Origin: UMGS1649 sp045652705
Lineage (GTDB): Bacteria; Bacillota; Clostridia; TANB77; CAG-465
Length of the DNA stretch: 64,000 nucleotides
Assembly: GCA_045652705.1 (NCBI GenBank)
Contig: JAZRUV010000039.1
Span: 1-64,000 of the forward strand
Direction: 5' to 3'
Below are positions 36,719-45,778 of this stretch, piece by piece (position 1 is the first letter of the stretch; each line of letters begins with the position of its first letter). The notes below the pieces were generated by a model. That model did not search any database. It was not told the DNA's origin and was given only the letters and a program-made list of their open reading frames with translations. The position numbers were made by a program, and so were the translations under genes.

Positions 36719-36842
36719 ATGGGTGTCATTAGAAGAAATCAGTTATTCGAAAAAATTGAATAACTGAAATAATAAATAAAGACATAGGGTAAAAGCAACT
36801 ACACAAGGAATTTGAGGAGTTGGAATAAATTCGGAGGGAACG

Positions 36843-37511
36843 ATGGATAAGAAAAAGATATTTTGGGTATTAATGACATTAGTGATTTCGGTGTTGCTAC
36901 TAATTGTGGTAATAAATCTAGTATTCAAAAAAGATACAGTAAACGAAGGAAAATTTAGAGTAAGTGATGTTATATTAACAAGTTCAGCAGAGCTTACAAA
37001 CAAAACAGAAAAAAATGGAGTATGGAGTATAGATTTATCTCAAAGAAATAAACTTAGTATGCTTGTTACAGCAGCAACAGGTGTGGAGATTAATAGAGTA
37101 TATTTAAGCGATGTAACTTCAAATGAAGGTAAGGTTATATTTTCACAATTAGACAATGAAGGTAAACTTGCATTAGATAGTAAAGGGCAAGAACTTGCAG
37201 TAGAATATAAATTAGATGAAAATAATCAAATGCTATTAGAATTTGTAGCGCTTAATGAAAACGTTCTTAAAGATTGGATTGTACCAGAAGATACAAAGCA
37301 AATTGTGTATGATGGTAGAATGCTTAGCACAGCTGGTATAAAGTTACAAGACATACAATTTAAATTGAAGTTTAAATTAAACATTGTTGAAAGTACTGGA
37401 AAAACAAATACTATGAAAGTAGAATTATTACTACCAAATGAAGAGCTTGTAATTAACGGAGCAGATGTAAGAAGGCTATCTCTTTCAGACTTTAAATTTA
37501 AAGTAAATTAG
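36843..37511 (+). CDS. Membrane-anchored protein, unknown
   Basis: A 222-residue protein with an N-terminal membrane helix (IFWVLMTLVISVLLLIVVINLVF) and a beta-rich external domain (FRVSDVILTSSAELT, MKVELLLPNEELVINGADV). No Cys for lipidation. No recognised family. GGAGG sits before the ATG. It precedes the SRP RNA, which has its own promoter. Confidence 0.6.
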   Translation: MDKKKIFWVLMTLVISVLLLIVVINLVFKKDTVNEGKFRVSDVILTSSAELTNKTEKNGVWSIDLSQRNKLSMLVTAATGVEINRVYLSDVTSNEGKVIFSQLDNEGKLALDSKGQELAVEYKLDENNQMLLEFVALNENVLKDWIVPEDTKQIVYDGRMLSTAGIKLQDIQFKLKFKLNIVESTGKTNTMKVELLLPNEELVINGADVRRLSLSDFKFKVN

Positions 37512-37535
37512 AAATAGAAAAATATAAAGTACACT

Positions 37536-37564
37536 TGAAAAATACAAGACTATATTGTATAATT
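37536..37564 (+). promoter_or_regulatory. Promoter of SRP RNA
   Basis: TTGAAA at 37536-37541, 17-bp spacer, TATAAT at 37559-37564; the RNA begins seven bases after the -10. Confidence 0.75.
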
Positions 37565-37570
37565 ACTAAA

Positions 37571-37657
37571 GTCGCTTTGGCAATAGCGAGTTTGTGAACC
37601 TTGTCAGGTCCGGAAGGAAGCAGCAATAAGCAAATGATGCTATGTGCCGTGGGCGAC
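37571..37657 (+). ncRNA. ffs: SRP RNA, small bacterial type
   Basis: Contains the conserved apical sequence GTCAGGTCCGGAAGGAAGCA at 37603-37622 (GGAA tetraloop and asymmetric loop that bind Ffh), closed by GTCGC/GCGAC at the ends, followed by T5. Position before dnaX is the normal Firmicutes arrangement. Confidence 0.95.
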
Positions 37658-37711
37658 CTTTTTGTATATATAGCATTTGTAGTAAGATTATTAAATATAA
37701 GGGGTTAAAAT

Positions 37712-39313
37712 ATGTCATACGTAGCGTTATATAGAAAATATAGGCCACAAAATTTTAGTGATATGACTGGTCAAGAACATATAACTAAAATTTTAAAAAA
37801 CCAAATAGTATCTTCTAAAATATCTCATGCATATATTTTTAGCGGAATTAGAGGAACAGGTAAAACTACAGCGGCTAAAGTTTTTGCAAGAGCGGTTAAC
37901 TGTCTAAATAATCAAGATGGAGAGCCTTGTAACGAATGTGAAGCATGCCGTAGCATATTAGAAGGAAATACAACAGATGTAGTTGAAATGGATGCTGCAT
38001 CTAATAATTCAGTAGAAAACATACGTAGCATACGTCAAGAAGTGGCATATTCTACAACTGGCTTGAAGTACAAAGTGTACATCATAGACGAGGCACATAT
38101 GCTTTCAACTAGTGCATTTAACGCATTGCTTAAAACTTTAGAAGAACCACCAGAGAATGTTATATTTATTCTAGCAACAACAGAAGAGCATAAGATTTTA
38201 CCTACAATTCTATCTCGTTGTATAAGATTTGAATTTAAAAAGATAGGTAAGGCTGGTATAGTTCAAAGACTACAACACGTTCTTAAAGATTATGATGTTC
38301 ATTACGATATGGAAGCATTAGAGCATATAGCTGAACTTGCTGACGGTGGAATGAGAGATGCTTTAAGTATTCTAGAAAGATGTATAACTTCTGGCGAAGG
38401 TGAAATAACAGAACAAAAAATAGAAGAAATAATTGGAACAGTTCCAAAGAAACTTATACAAGATATAGTTATAAGCGTTCTTGAATACAATATTACCAAA
38501 GTAGATGAACTAGTAAATACAATACTTTCATCAGGTAAAGATTTGAGAAATATATCTGCAAGTATAACACAAGAATTTTTAAAAGTATTAATTGCAGTGT
38601 CTTGTGGGGATAATGTGGATATGTCAGAAGAATTAAAACAAATTTGTGGAAATACAAGTGTAGTTAGAATACATGAAATTATTAAACACATGTCAAAACT
38701 TGATGATGATTTAAGACAATCTAACAATGTAGCAATGTTGTTTAAAGCAAAACTATTAGAACTTTCAACAAAGGTTGTAGGATTAGATGAAAGTGAACTT
38801 CTAGCAAAAATAAAAGAGCTTGAAATGAAAATAGAAAAGCTTGAAATGACAGGTATTAAAGTTCAAGTAGAATCTAAACCAAAGGTGCAAAAACAAGAGA
38901 AACAAGCAGTTGTTGAGAAAGAAGAAGTGCCAGTTGAAACAGTTCAAGTAGCAACTGAATCTAAAGAAGCAAAGGTGGCCGAAGTAAAACTTGGTAGAAA
39001 AAAAGTTAAAGAGTTAGATAAGATAATGAAAAAAGCAGTAGATTCAGATAACTTAAAACTTTATTCAGCACTTGCAGGAGCTCAGGCTTTTGAAGAAGAA
39101 GAAACAATTGTATTTGCTACGGCAAACGCATTTGCTTATGGAGTGTTAAATAAAGATAATACTCGTGAAGATTTAAGAAAAATAGTTAACGAAGAAATGA
39201 ATAATGATTTTGGCGTCAGAATTGAATATATTAAAGAAACTAAAAAAGATGATGCTTGTGGTTTTGAAAATATGATGAAAGATTCAGGTGTCCCTTTTGA
39301 AGTTGTAGATTAA
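37712..39313 (+). CDS. dnaX: DNA polymerase III gamma/tau subunit
   Basis: 533 residues, loader of the beta clamp. Walker A GIRGTGKTTAAK, zinc module C...CNECEAC, Walker B IIDEAHML, sensor LATTEEHKILPTILSRC. C-terminal third is charged and binds the polymerase. AAGGGG precedes the ATG. It forms an operon with ybaB and recR. Whether a short gamma form exists is not visible. Confidence 0.96.
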   Translation: MSYVALYRKYRPQNFSDMTGQEHITKILKNQIVSSKISHAYIFSGIRGTGKTTAAKVFARAVNCLNNQDGEPCNECEACRSILEGNTTDVVEMDAASNNSVENIRSIRQEVAYSTTGLKYKVYIIDEAHMLSTSAFNALLKTLEEPPENVIFILATTEEHKILPTILSRCIRFEFKKIGKAGIVQRLQHVLKDYDVHYDMEALEHIAELADGGMRDALSILERCITSGEGEITEQKIEEIIGTVPKKLIQDIVISVLEYNITKVDELVNTILSSGKDLRNISASITQEFLKVLIAVSCGDNVDMSEELKQICGNTSVVRIHEIIKHMSKLDDDLRQSNNVAMLFKAKLLELSTKVVGLDESELLAKIKELEMKIEKLEMTGIKVQVESKPKVQKQEKQAVVEKEEVPVETVQVATESKEAKVAEVKLGRKKVKELDKIMKKAVDSDNLKLYSALAGAQAFEEEETIVFATANAFAYGVLNKDNTREDLRKIVNEEMNNDFGVRIEYIKETKKDDACGFENMMKDSGVPFEVVD

Positions 39314-39348
39314 TTTAGTAATTAAAAGTATATTAGGAGGAATTTAAA

Positions 39349-39678
39349 ATGGCTAAATTTGGAGGATTCCCAGGCGGAATGGGGAATATGCAAAACTTAA
39401 TGAGACAGGCACAAAAAATGCAAGCAGAAATGCAAAAGAAACAAGAGGAAGCAGCAAACACAGAGTTTGAAACTTCTGCTGGTGGCGGTGCCGTTGTAGT
39501 TAAAGCAACAGGTGCTAAAGAAATAAAAGAAATAATAATTAAAAAAGAAGTAGTAGACCCAGACGATGTAGAAATGTTACAAGACCTTGTTCTTACTGCT
39601 GTAAATGAAGCATTAAGAAAAGCAGACGATATGATGCAAGAAGGACTTGGAGGCTTAAATATTCCGGGGTTGATGTAG
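39349..39678 (+). CDS. ybaB: YbaB/EbfC nucleoid-associated protein
   Basis: 109 residues. Gly/Phe-rich start (FGGFPGGMGNMQNLMRQAQKM), the conserved helix QAEMQKKQEEAANTEF, then SAGGGAVVVKATGAKEIKEI and PDDVEMLQDLVLTAVNEAL. DNA-binding dimer encoded with dnaX and recR in most bacteria. GGAGG upstream. Confidence 0.95.
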   Translation: MAKFGGFPGGMGNMQNLMRQAQKMQAEMQKKQEEAANTEFETSAGGGAVVVKATGAKEIKEIIIKKEVVDPDDVEMLQDLVLTAVNEALRKADDMMQEGLGGLNIPGLM

Positions 39679-39685
39679 GTAGGTT

Positions 39686-40282
39686 ATGTATTCAGAATCA
39701 GTAAAAAAATTAATAGGAGAATTTGAAAAGTTGCCAGGTATAGGGCATAAGACAGCTGTGCGTTTGGCATTTTATATATTAGAATCAGATACAGAAGTAG
39801 CTCGCACAATGTCTGAAGCTTTGCTTGAAGCAAAACAAAAAGTAAGATTTTGTTCTACTTGTTACAATTTATCAGAAGCAGACAAATGTGAGATTTGTAG
39901 TAATTCTAAAAGAGATAATAGCGTTATTTGCGTAGTGGAAAATGTAAAAGACGTTGTTGCTATGGAAAAAACACACGAGTACAAAGGGTTATACCATGTG
40001 CTTCATGGGGCAATTTCTCCTATGAACAATATATCTGCACAAGATATAAAAATTAAAGAACTAGTATCTAGACTTTCAGATGAAAATGTGAAAGAAGTAA
40101 TTCTTGCAACAAACCCAACAATAGAAGGGGAAGCAACAGCAATGTATATATCTAGAATTATTAAAACAATACCAGGTATTAAGGTGTCAAGAATAGCGCA
40201 CGGGATACCAGTAGGTGGAGATTTAGAATATACAGATGAAATTACTTTAATCAAGGCTATGGAAAATAGAAGGGAAATGTAA
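39686..40282 (+). CDS. recR: Recombination mediator RecR
   Basis: 198 residues, part of RecFOR gap repair. Helix-hairpin-helix LPGIGHKTAVRLAFYIL, zinc finger C..C...C..C (FCSTCYNLSEADKCEICS), Toprim domain (ICVVENVKDVVAMEKT, LATNPTIEGEATAMYI), and the Walker-B-like GIPVGGDLEYTDEITL. Complete length; ATG after GTAGG. Confidence 0.96.
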   Translation: MYSESVKKLIGEFEKLPGIGHKTAVRLAFYILESDTEVARTMSEALLEAKQKVRFCSTCYNLSEADKCEICSNSKRDNSVICVVENVKDVVAMEKTHEYKGLYHVLHGAISPMNNISAQDIKIKELVSRLSDENVKEVILATNPTIEGEATAMYISRIIKTIPGIKVSRIAHGIPVGGDLEYTDEITLIKAMENRREM

Positions 40283-40283
40283 T

Positions 40284-41642
40284 ATGGATAAATTTAATGA
40301 ATTAAGAGAAAAATATCCAATATTTGAATACAATTCTTATGATATTGTTGAAACAGAAAATAGATTCGAAGTATCATTTAGCTTTGTTGTGCCAGGTTTA
40401 ACAGAGTTTAGACCAACTTGGAGTTTTCCTAAGCCTCAAGGCAGAGTATTAGATGAAAGTTTAAGAAAAGTTTTTGAAAATACAATATTTAATCTTGGTA
40501 TGGTTGAGATTGTATCTTATCTTAAAGCAACGTGTTCACCTACACTTGTTGTAAAATGTGGAAACTTAAATGATGAGCAAATAGCTTGGTATAAAAAACT
40601 GTATATAAACGGTTTGGGAGAATTTTTCTACAGAAATAACATTGTAGAGGCAATGAACATAGACACGTTTCTAGATATTAAAGTAGAAAATACAGAAAGC
40701 CAAAAAGTAGAATTAACAGAGGAACTTACAGGAAATCTTGTACCAGTTGGTGGTGGTAAGGACTCATCTTTATCTTTAGAAGTATTAAAGAATATGGATA
40801 ATATGTGTTATATAGTAAATCCAAGAGGAGCATCTAGAGATTCTGCTGTCGTTGGTGGATATGATGGTAAGATTTATGCTCCAAAGAGAACACTAGATAC
40901 AAGATTATTAGAGTTAAATAAACAAGGTTTTTTAAATGGGCATACACCATTTTCTGCAATACTTGCGTTTTCTTCTTATGCATCAGCTATAATACTTGGC
41001 AGAAAACATATAGTATTATCTAACGAGGCAAGTGCAAATGAGGCAAATGTTAGTGGTACAAATATAAACCACCAATATTCTAAGAGTATAGAGTTTGAAA
41101 ATGACTTTAGAGAATTTCTTACTAAACACATTTGTGAAAATGGACCAAATTATTTTAGTTTACTTAGACCTTTAAGTGAATGGCAAATAGTTAGAGCATT
41201 TGTTAAAACGGATAAATACTATGAAGTATTTAAAAGCTGTAATGTGGGCTCTAAACAAGACATTTGGTGTGAAAATTGTCCTAAGTGCCTATATGTATAT
41301 ATTATGGTTAAAGCATTTTTAAGTGATGAAGATATGGAGAGAATATTTAAAACTGATATGTTAGACAATGAAGAGCTAAGAACTATATTTAACGGACTTG
41401 TTTATCCAGATTACGACAAACCATTTGAATGTGTTGGGACTAAGGACGAAATAAACTTAAGCCTTAATATGATAATAGAAAAATATAATAAACACGGTAA
41501 AGAATTACCAGCGTTATTAAGAGACTTTAAGCCAAACATTTCAAATTTAGAACAATCAATAGAAGAGGCAAAAGCAGATTGGAATGTCGACAACAACTTG
41601 CCAGAAGAGTTTGAAATGGCATTAAGAGAATATATTGAGTAG
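40284..41642 (+). CDS. murL: UDP-MurNAc-L-Ala-L-Glu epimerase MurL
   Basis: 452 residues. MurL converts the L-Glu of UDP-MurNAc-L-Ala-L-Glu to D-Glu, with MurD2 replacing the usual MurI-MurD route. The key sign is LVPVGGGKDSSLSLE, a PP-loop-like nucleotide site, with later conserved NPRGASRDSAVVGG and WCENCPKCLYVYIM (Cys cluster). It lies directly before the MurD2-type ligase gene, in the known MurL-MurD2 pairing, and one base after recR. Assignment depends on this pairing and the motifs. Confidence 0.85.
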   Translation: MDKFNELREKYPIFEYNSYDIVETENRFEVSFSFVVPGLTEFRPTWSFPKPQGRVLDESLRKVFENTIFNLGMVEIVSYLKATCSPTLVVKCGNLNDEQIAWYKKLYINGLGEFFYRNNIVEAMNIDTFLDIKVENTESQKVELTEELTGNLVPVGGGKDSSLSLEVLKNMDNMCYIVNPRGASRDSAVVGGYDGKIYAPKRTLDTRLLELNKQGFLNGHTPFSAILAFSSYASAIILGRKHIVLSNEASANEANVSGTNINHQYSKSIEFENDFREFLTKHICENGPNYFSLLRPLSEWQIVRAFVKTDKYYEVFKSCNVGSKQDIWCENCPKCLYVYIMVKAFLSDEDMERIFKTDMLDNEELRTIFNGLVYPDYDKPFECVGTKDEINLSLNMIIEKYNKHGKELPALLRDFKPNISNLEQSIEEAKADWNVDNNLPEEFEMALREYIE

Positions 41643-41653
41643 GAGGAACTTTT

Positions 41654-43018
41654 GTGAAAGGAAAAATTAAACAAGAGTTGACAGGTAAACGTATACTAAT
41701 TTTAGGTTTTGGCCGTGAGGGAAGAAGTACATATAGATTTATAAAAAACAACAATATAGATTGCGAAATAGGTATTGCAGATATTAAAGATATAACCGAT
41801 GAAGAAATTTTGCAAGATGGAGTTATTCTTCATACTGGCGAAAATTATCTAGAGGCAATGAAAGACTATGATGTTATAATGAAAACACCAGGACAGTCTT
41901 TTAAAGATGTAGATTTAACGGGATTGAGAGACAAAGTTACATCTCAAACAGAACTTTTCTTGAAATATGGTAAGGATAAAATAATTGGGATTACAGGAAC
42001 CAAAGGAAAGAGTACAACTTCTTCATTAATATATGCAATGCTTAAAGAAAAATACAATACACTTCTGGTTGGAAACATAGGACTTCCTGCTTTTGAAGAA
42101 ATGGAAACATATAATACAACAGATTACTATGTGTATGAACTTTCGTCACATCAGTTGGAATTTGTAGATTGTAGCCCACATATTGCAGTACTTCTTAATA
42201 TGTATGAAGACCACTTGGACCATTATAAAGGCTATGAGGAGTATAAAGAGGCAAAAAGAAATATTTATAAATACCAAGATGAAAATGATTATTACATATT
42301 TAATGAGGCTGAAAAAGAAGTATTAAATGGAAACAGAATATTAAAGCAACATCATATTGGAGTCGGTAAAGAAGAAACAGACGAACAAGAATCTTGCTGT
42401 TATTTTGATGACAAAGTTCGTATAAATATTCACGGAGATATAATGACAGTACGTGAGCCTAAAAACGAGAATATACGAGGTGCTCATAACTCATACAATA
42501 TTGCAGTTGCTACAACTGTTGCAAAACTATTAGATGTAGAGGATGATAAAATAGCAAAAGCGATTGTAGAATTTAAACCATTAGCACATAGATTAGAAAA
42601 TATAGGTGTATATAATGGTGTAACATACATAGATGACTCTATTGCAACTATTCCGGAAGCTGTTATTTCGGCAGTACAAAGTATTCCAAATATAAACACT
42701 GTAATAATTGGTGGAATGGATAGAGGAATACATTATGCATCTTTAATAGAGTTTTTATCTCAAGGTAAAGTAGAAAATGTAATCCTTATGTACGATAGTG
42801 GCAAGAAAATATATGAAGCGTTAAAGAAAACAGGTACAAATTCTAATTATGTCCTTGCAGAAGATTTAGAGAAAGCAGTAGAACTTGCAACTCAAATTAC
42901 TAAAAAAAGTACAATATGCTTAATGTCACCAGCAGCTGCAAGTTATGGAGTATTCAAAAACTTTGAAGAACGCGGGGATAAGTTTAAAGAATATGTAGAA
43001 AAATATACAAATAATTAA
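41654..43018 (+). CDS. murD2: MurD2-type UDP-MurNAc-L-Ala-L-glutamate ligase
   Basis: 454 residues of the Mur ligase family, ATP-dependent. Rossmann-like N-terminus (RILILGFGREGRSTYRFI), ATP site GITGTKGKSTTSSLI, central YELSSHQLEF and ILLNMYEDHLDHYKG, C-terminal HRLENIGVYNGVTYIDDSIAT. With MurL upstream, it is expected to add L-Glu rather than D-Glu. GTG start with AGGAGG upstream. Alternative is ordinary MurD, made less likely by the neighbour. Confidence 0.85.
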   Translation: MKGKIKQELTGKRILILGFGREGRSTYRFIKNNNIDCEIGIADIKDITDEEILQDGVILHTGENYLEAMKDYDVIMKTPGQSFKDVDLTGLRDKVTSQTELFLKYGKDKIIGITGTKGKSTTSSLIYAMLKEKYNTLLVGNIGLPAFEEMETYNTTDYYVYELSSHQLEFVDCSPHIAVLLNMYEDHLDHYKGYEEYKEAKRNIYKYQDENDYYIFNEAEKEVLNGNRILKQHHIGVGKEETDEQESCCYFDDKVRINIHGDIMTVREPKNENIRGAHNSYNIAVATTVAKLLDVEDDKIAKAIVEFKPLAHRLENIGVYNGVTYIDDSIATIPEAVISAVQSIPNINTVIIGGMDRGIHYASLIEFLSQGKVENVILMYDSGKKIYEALKKTGTNSNYVLAEDLEKAVELATQITKKSTICLMSPAAASYGVFKNFEERGDKFKEYVEKYTNN

Positions 43019-43036
43019 GGAATATAAAGAATAAAA

Positions 43037-43062
43037 TAGCAGGAGAAATTAATCTCCTGCTA
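43037..43062. terminator. Terminator overlapping the end of the minus-strand gene
   Basis: TAGCAGGAGA pairs with TCTCCTGCTA; it includes the last codons of the convergent gene that ends at 43049. Confidence 0.75.
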
Positions 43063-43477
43063 ATAGTTTGTTCGCCATAGCGCTAAACATAGTTGCAACA
43101 CTTGGATTTCTACTTCCACTTAAGCAAAAACAAATACCACAAGTTTTGTGGGCGGCAGCAATATAATTGTCTGGGTTTTGAAAAAATTCAACAATAAATT
43201 TATTTCTTTCCTTCGTAATTGTCATATGGTTGGATATTTCAGGTAAGCTTGCTTCGCAAAGCCAATTAAATACATTATCTTTAAGTTGTGGTTCTTGACG
43301 TATTTTCATAAATCTAAAAATAGTTTGCAAGCCTTCATAAAGTTTTTCGTGCTCTTTTGTTATTACAAATTTGTTGTTCTCGTGGTAATTTAGCATTACC
43401 CAATAGTGGTCTGAGCCAAAGTAGCTAATTATGAATTTGTCTTGCCCCTGTTTTACGGTAAATTGTTTATTTCCCAT
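43049..43477 (-). CDS. Hypothetical protein with C-terminal Cys motif
   Basis: 142 residues, not recognised. Beta-rich N-terminal half (FIISYFGSDHYWVMLNY), helical centre (EGLQTIFRFMKIRQEPQ) and a C-terminal CGICFCLSG. No signal peptide. Complete length with GGAGG upstream of ATG. It lies between murD2 and the two-component genes. Confidence 0.55.
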   Translation of the reverse strand: MGNKQFTVKQGQDKFIISYFGSDHYWVMLNYHENNKFVITKEHEKLYEGLQTIFRFMKIRQEPQLKDNVFNWLCEASLPEISNHMTITKERNKFIVEFFQNPDNYIAAAHKTCGICFCLSGSRNPSVATMFSAMANKLLAGD

Positions 43478-43609
43478 ATAATAACCTCCATAATAGTAAT
43501 CTAATTAGAACTATATTTACATATTTTTGCTAGAAATATTATAGCATAGATAGTGTAGAATTACAATTCACACAATGTTATAACATAATTGTAATATGAT
43601 TAAAAATAA

Positions 43610-43627
43610 ATGACAGTAAAATGACAC
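43610..43627 (+). promoter_or_regulatory. Two ATGACA(G/C) direct repeats upstream of the response regulator
   Basis: ATGACAG at 43610-43616 and ATGACAC at 43621-43627, 11 bp apart and 18 bases before the -35. The layout is that of a Pho-type activation site; autoregulation is an inference. Confidence 0.45.
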
Positions 43628-43644
43628 AATTTTAACAAAAACAC

Positions 43645-43672
43645 TTGTCAAAAGATATTTTTGTGATAAAAT
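43645..43672 (+). promoter_or_regulatory. Promoter of the two-component operon
   Basis: TTGTCA at 43645-43650, 16-bp spacer, TAAAAT at 43667-43672. Confidence 0.6.
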
Positions 43673-43694
43673 AATCTCGTAAAGAGGTGTCGAT

Positions 43695-44384
43695 ATGGAA
43701 AAGAAAATATTGATAGTTGACGATGAAAAGCCAATAGTAGATGTGTTAAAATTTAACCTTGAAAAAGATGGCTATAAAACAATCGAAGCATATGATGGAG
43801 AACAAGCAGTAGAAATGGCACTAACTGCAAAACCGGATTTAATAATCTTAGACGTAATGCTTCCTAAAATGGACGGGTTTACTGTATGTAAGAAGATAAG
43901 ACAGAAACTTACTTGCCCAATAATAATGCTTACAGCTAAAGAGGAAGTTGTAGATAAAATAATTGGTCTTGAGCTTGGCGCTGATGACTACATGACAAAA
44001 CCATTCAGCGTAAGAGAACTTACAGCACGTGTAAAAGCAAACCTAAGAAAACACGTGTTACCTGAAGAGGCTCAAAAAGAGAACGAGACAGATGAATTAA
44101 AGATTAAAGATTTAGTTTTAGACGTAGAAAAGTATGTAGTTGTTAAAAAAGGTAAAATAATAGATTTAACAATGAAAGAATTCGAAGTTATAAAACTACT
44201 TGCTACTCATTCAGGACAAGTATTTACTCGTGAACAAATACTTAAAAACGTGTGGGGATATGACTATTATGGTGATGTTAGAAGCGTTGACGTTACTATA
44301 CGTAGAATAAGAGAGAAAATAGAAGATAATACTTCTGAACCAAAATATATAATAACAAAAAGAGGAATAGGATATTATGTTTAA
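43695..44384 (+). CDS. walR: WalR-like response regulator
   Basis: 229 residues of the OmpR family. Receiver with DDEKPIVDVLKFNL, phospho-Asp in LIILDVMLPKMDG, Thr in IIMLTAKE and Lys in MTKPFS; winged helix ending TVRRIREKIE-type (VDVTIRRIREKIED) and RGIGYYV. The start KKILIVDDEKPI.D.L.FNL is close to WalR (YycF), which controls cell-wall metabolism; a PhoB/PhoP identity is possible given the direct repeats upstream. It overlaps the kinase gene by eight bases. Confidence 0.8.
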   Translation: MEKKILIVDDEKPIVDVLKFNLEKDGYKTIEAYDGEQAVEMALTAKPDLIILDVMLPKMDGFTVCKKIRQKLTCPIIMLTAKEEVVDKIIGLELGADDYMTKPFSVRELTARVKANLRKHVLPEEAQKENETDELKIKDLVLDVEKYVVVKKGKIIDLTMKEFEVIKLLATHSGQVFTREQILKNVWGYDYYGDVRSVDVTIRRIREKIEDNTSEPKYIITKRGIGYYV

Positions 44385-45762
44385 ATCTATAAAAACTAGT
44401 ACAAAAGTATTAGTATTAGGATTTGTAATAGTTACATTTATAGTGATGAACTTTGTTATAAATTATTCTATTACAAAGAAATTTGGATTTGTATTTGACG
44501 CACCGATTGTAATATCAATTGGTGTGCTACTTTTATGTGCATTAATATTTGCGGCTATATATAACAATAAGATTTTATTACCGCTTAGACGTATAGAAAA
44601 ATCTATGAAAAACATAAAAGATGGAAAAACTGTAGATTCTCGTATGCTAAACGGTTGTACAGAGCTTAAAGAACTAAATAGCGTAATTGATGTATATAGC
44701 GAAATAATGCAAAGTATTTCTAAAAACAACTTTGAAGTTACAAGTCAAGAAAGTAAAACAGGAAAGATAATAGAAAGAATGCCAGATGGAGTTATAGCAT
44801 TTTCTATGCAAAGACAAATAATACAAATAAACTCAGCGGCTAAAGCTTTTGCAAACCTTAGCTCAGAAGATAACACATATGAAAAAGTTATGAAAAAGCT
44901 TAAGCTTAAAGTGGATTTTGATAAAGTACTTTATATGACAAACTACAAGAACGTGCAAGAAAAGACAACTGTAAATGATAATGTACTTGACGTTGTGTTA
45001 GTTCCTTTCCAAAACGAAAGATTAATGCCTATGGGTGTTATTGTGTTTATTAAAAACATAACTGAAAGTGAAAAGTTAGACAATATGAGAAAAGAATTTG
45101 TTGCTAATGTTTCTCATGAACTAAAAACGCCTTTATGTTCAATTAAAGGTTATTCTGAAACAATACTAGATAGAGAACTAGAAAAAGAAGAAATAGCAAA
45201 ATTTGCTCAAGTTATAAATGATGAAGCAAATAGAATGGATAGAATAGTAGCAGATCTTTTACAACTTTCTCGTTTTGATTATAAGAAAAACGTATGGAAT
45301 AAGACTAAACTTAACATTGATGACTTGGCAAAACAAGTTGTAGAAAATATGCAATATGTAGCTATGGAGAAAAAACACAATTTAAAATGTGTTGTTAATA
45401 TGATACCAGGTCCGGTATTTGTAGATAAAGATGGAATACAACAGGTTATGATAAATATCTTAAGTAACAGTATAAAATATACGCCTGAAGGTGGAGAGAT
45501 TACTGTATATATTGGAGCGGCTGGTGGTAAAGCGTATCTTAAGTTTGTAGATAATGGTATGGGAATACCTGAAAAAGATTTAAAACGTATATTTGAAAGA
45601 TTTTATAGAGTAGACAAAGCTCGCTCAAGGCAGATGGGTGGAACAGGATTAGGGCTTTCTATAGTTAAAGAAATAGTGGAAGCCCATGATGGAACTATTG
45701 AAATGAAGAGTGAAGTAGGAATTGGAACAGAAGTAATAGTTACAATTCCAATAATGAAATAG
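44377..45762 (+). CDS. walK: WalK/PhoR-like sensor histidine kinase
   Basis: 461 residues. Two N-terminal membrane helices (VLVLGFVIVTFIVMNFVI and VISIGVLLLCALIFAAIY) enclose a very short external part; HAMP-like region LLPLRRIEKSMKNIKDG, PAS-like segment PDGVIAFSMQRQIIQIN, His box VSHELKTPLCSIKGYSE, N-box INILSNSIKYT and G boxes DNGMGIPE, GGTGLGLSIVKEI. The short sensor suggests that it senses membrane or cytoplasmic signals. Usual WalH/WalI genes are absent; tatD follows. Confidence 0.8.
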   Translation: MFKSIKTSTKVLVLGFVIVTFIVMNFVINYSITKKFGFVFDAPIVISIGVLLLCALIFAAIYNNKILLPLRRIEKSMKNIKDGKTVDSRMLNGCTELKELNSVIDVYSEIMQSISKNNFEVTSQESKTGKIIERMPDGVIAFSMQRQIIQINSAAKAFANLSSEDNTYEKVMKKLKLKVDFDKVLYMTNYKNVQEKTTVNDNVLDVVLVPFQNERLMPMGVIVFIKNITESEKLDNMRKEFVANVSHELKTPLCSIKGYSETILDRELEKEEIAKFAQVINDEANRMDRIVADLLQLSRFDYKKNVWNKTKLNIDDLAKQVVENMQYVAMEKKHNLKCVVNMIPGPVFVDKDGIQQVMINILSNSIKYTPEGGEITVYIGAAGGKAYLKFVDNGMGIPEKDLKRIFERFYRVDKARSRQMGGTGLGLSIVKEIVEAHDGTIEMKSEVGIGTEVIVTIPIMK

Positions 45763-45778
45763 GAGTAGACAGTTTAAT

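Noticed and set aside
38996..39010. A7 run in dnaX as a gamma/tau frameshift site
   Set aside because: No following stem-loop or nearby stop in the -1 frame was identified, so evidence is insufficient.
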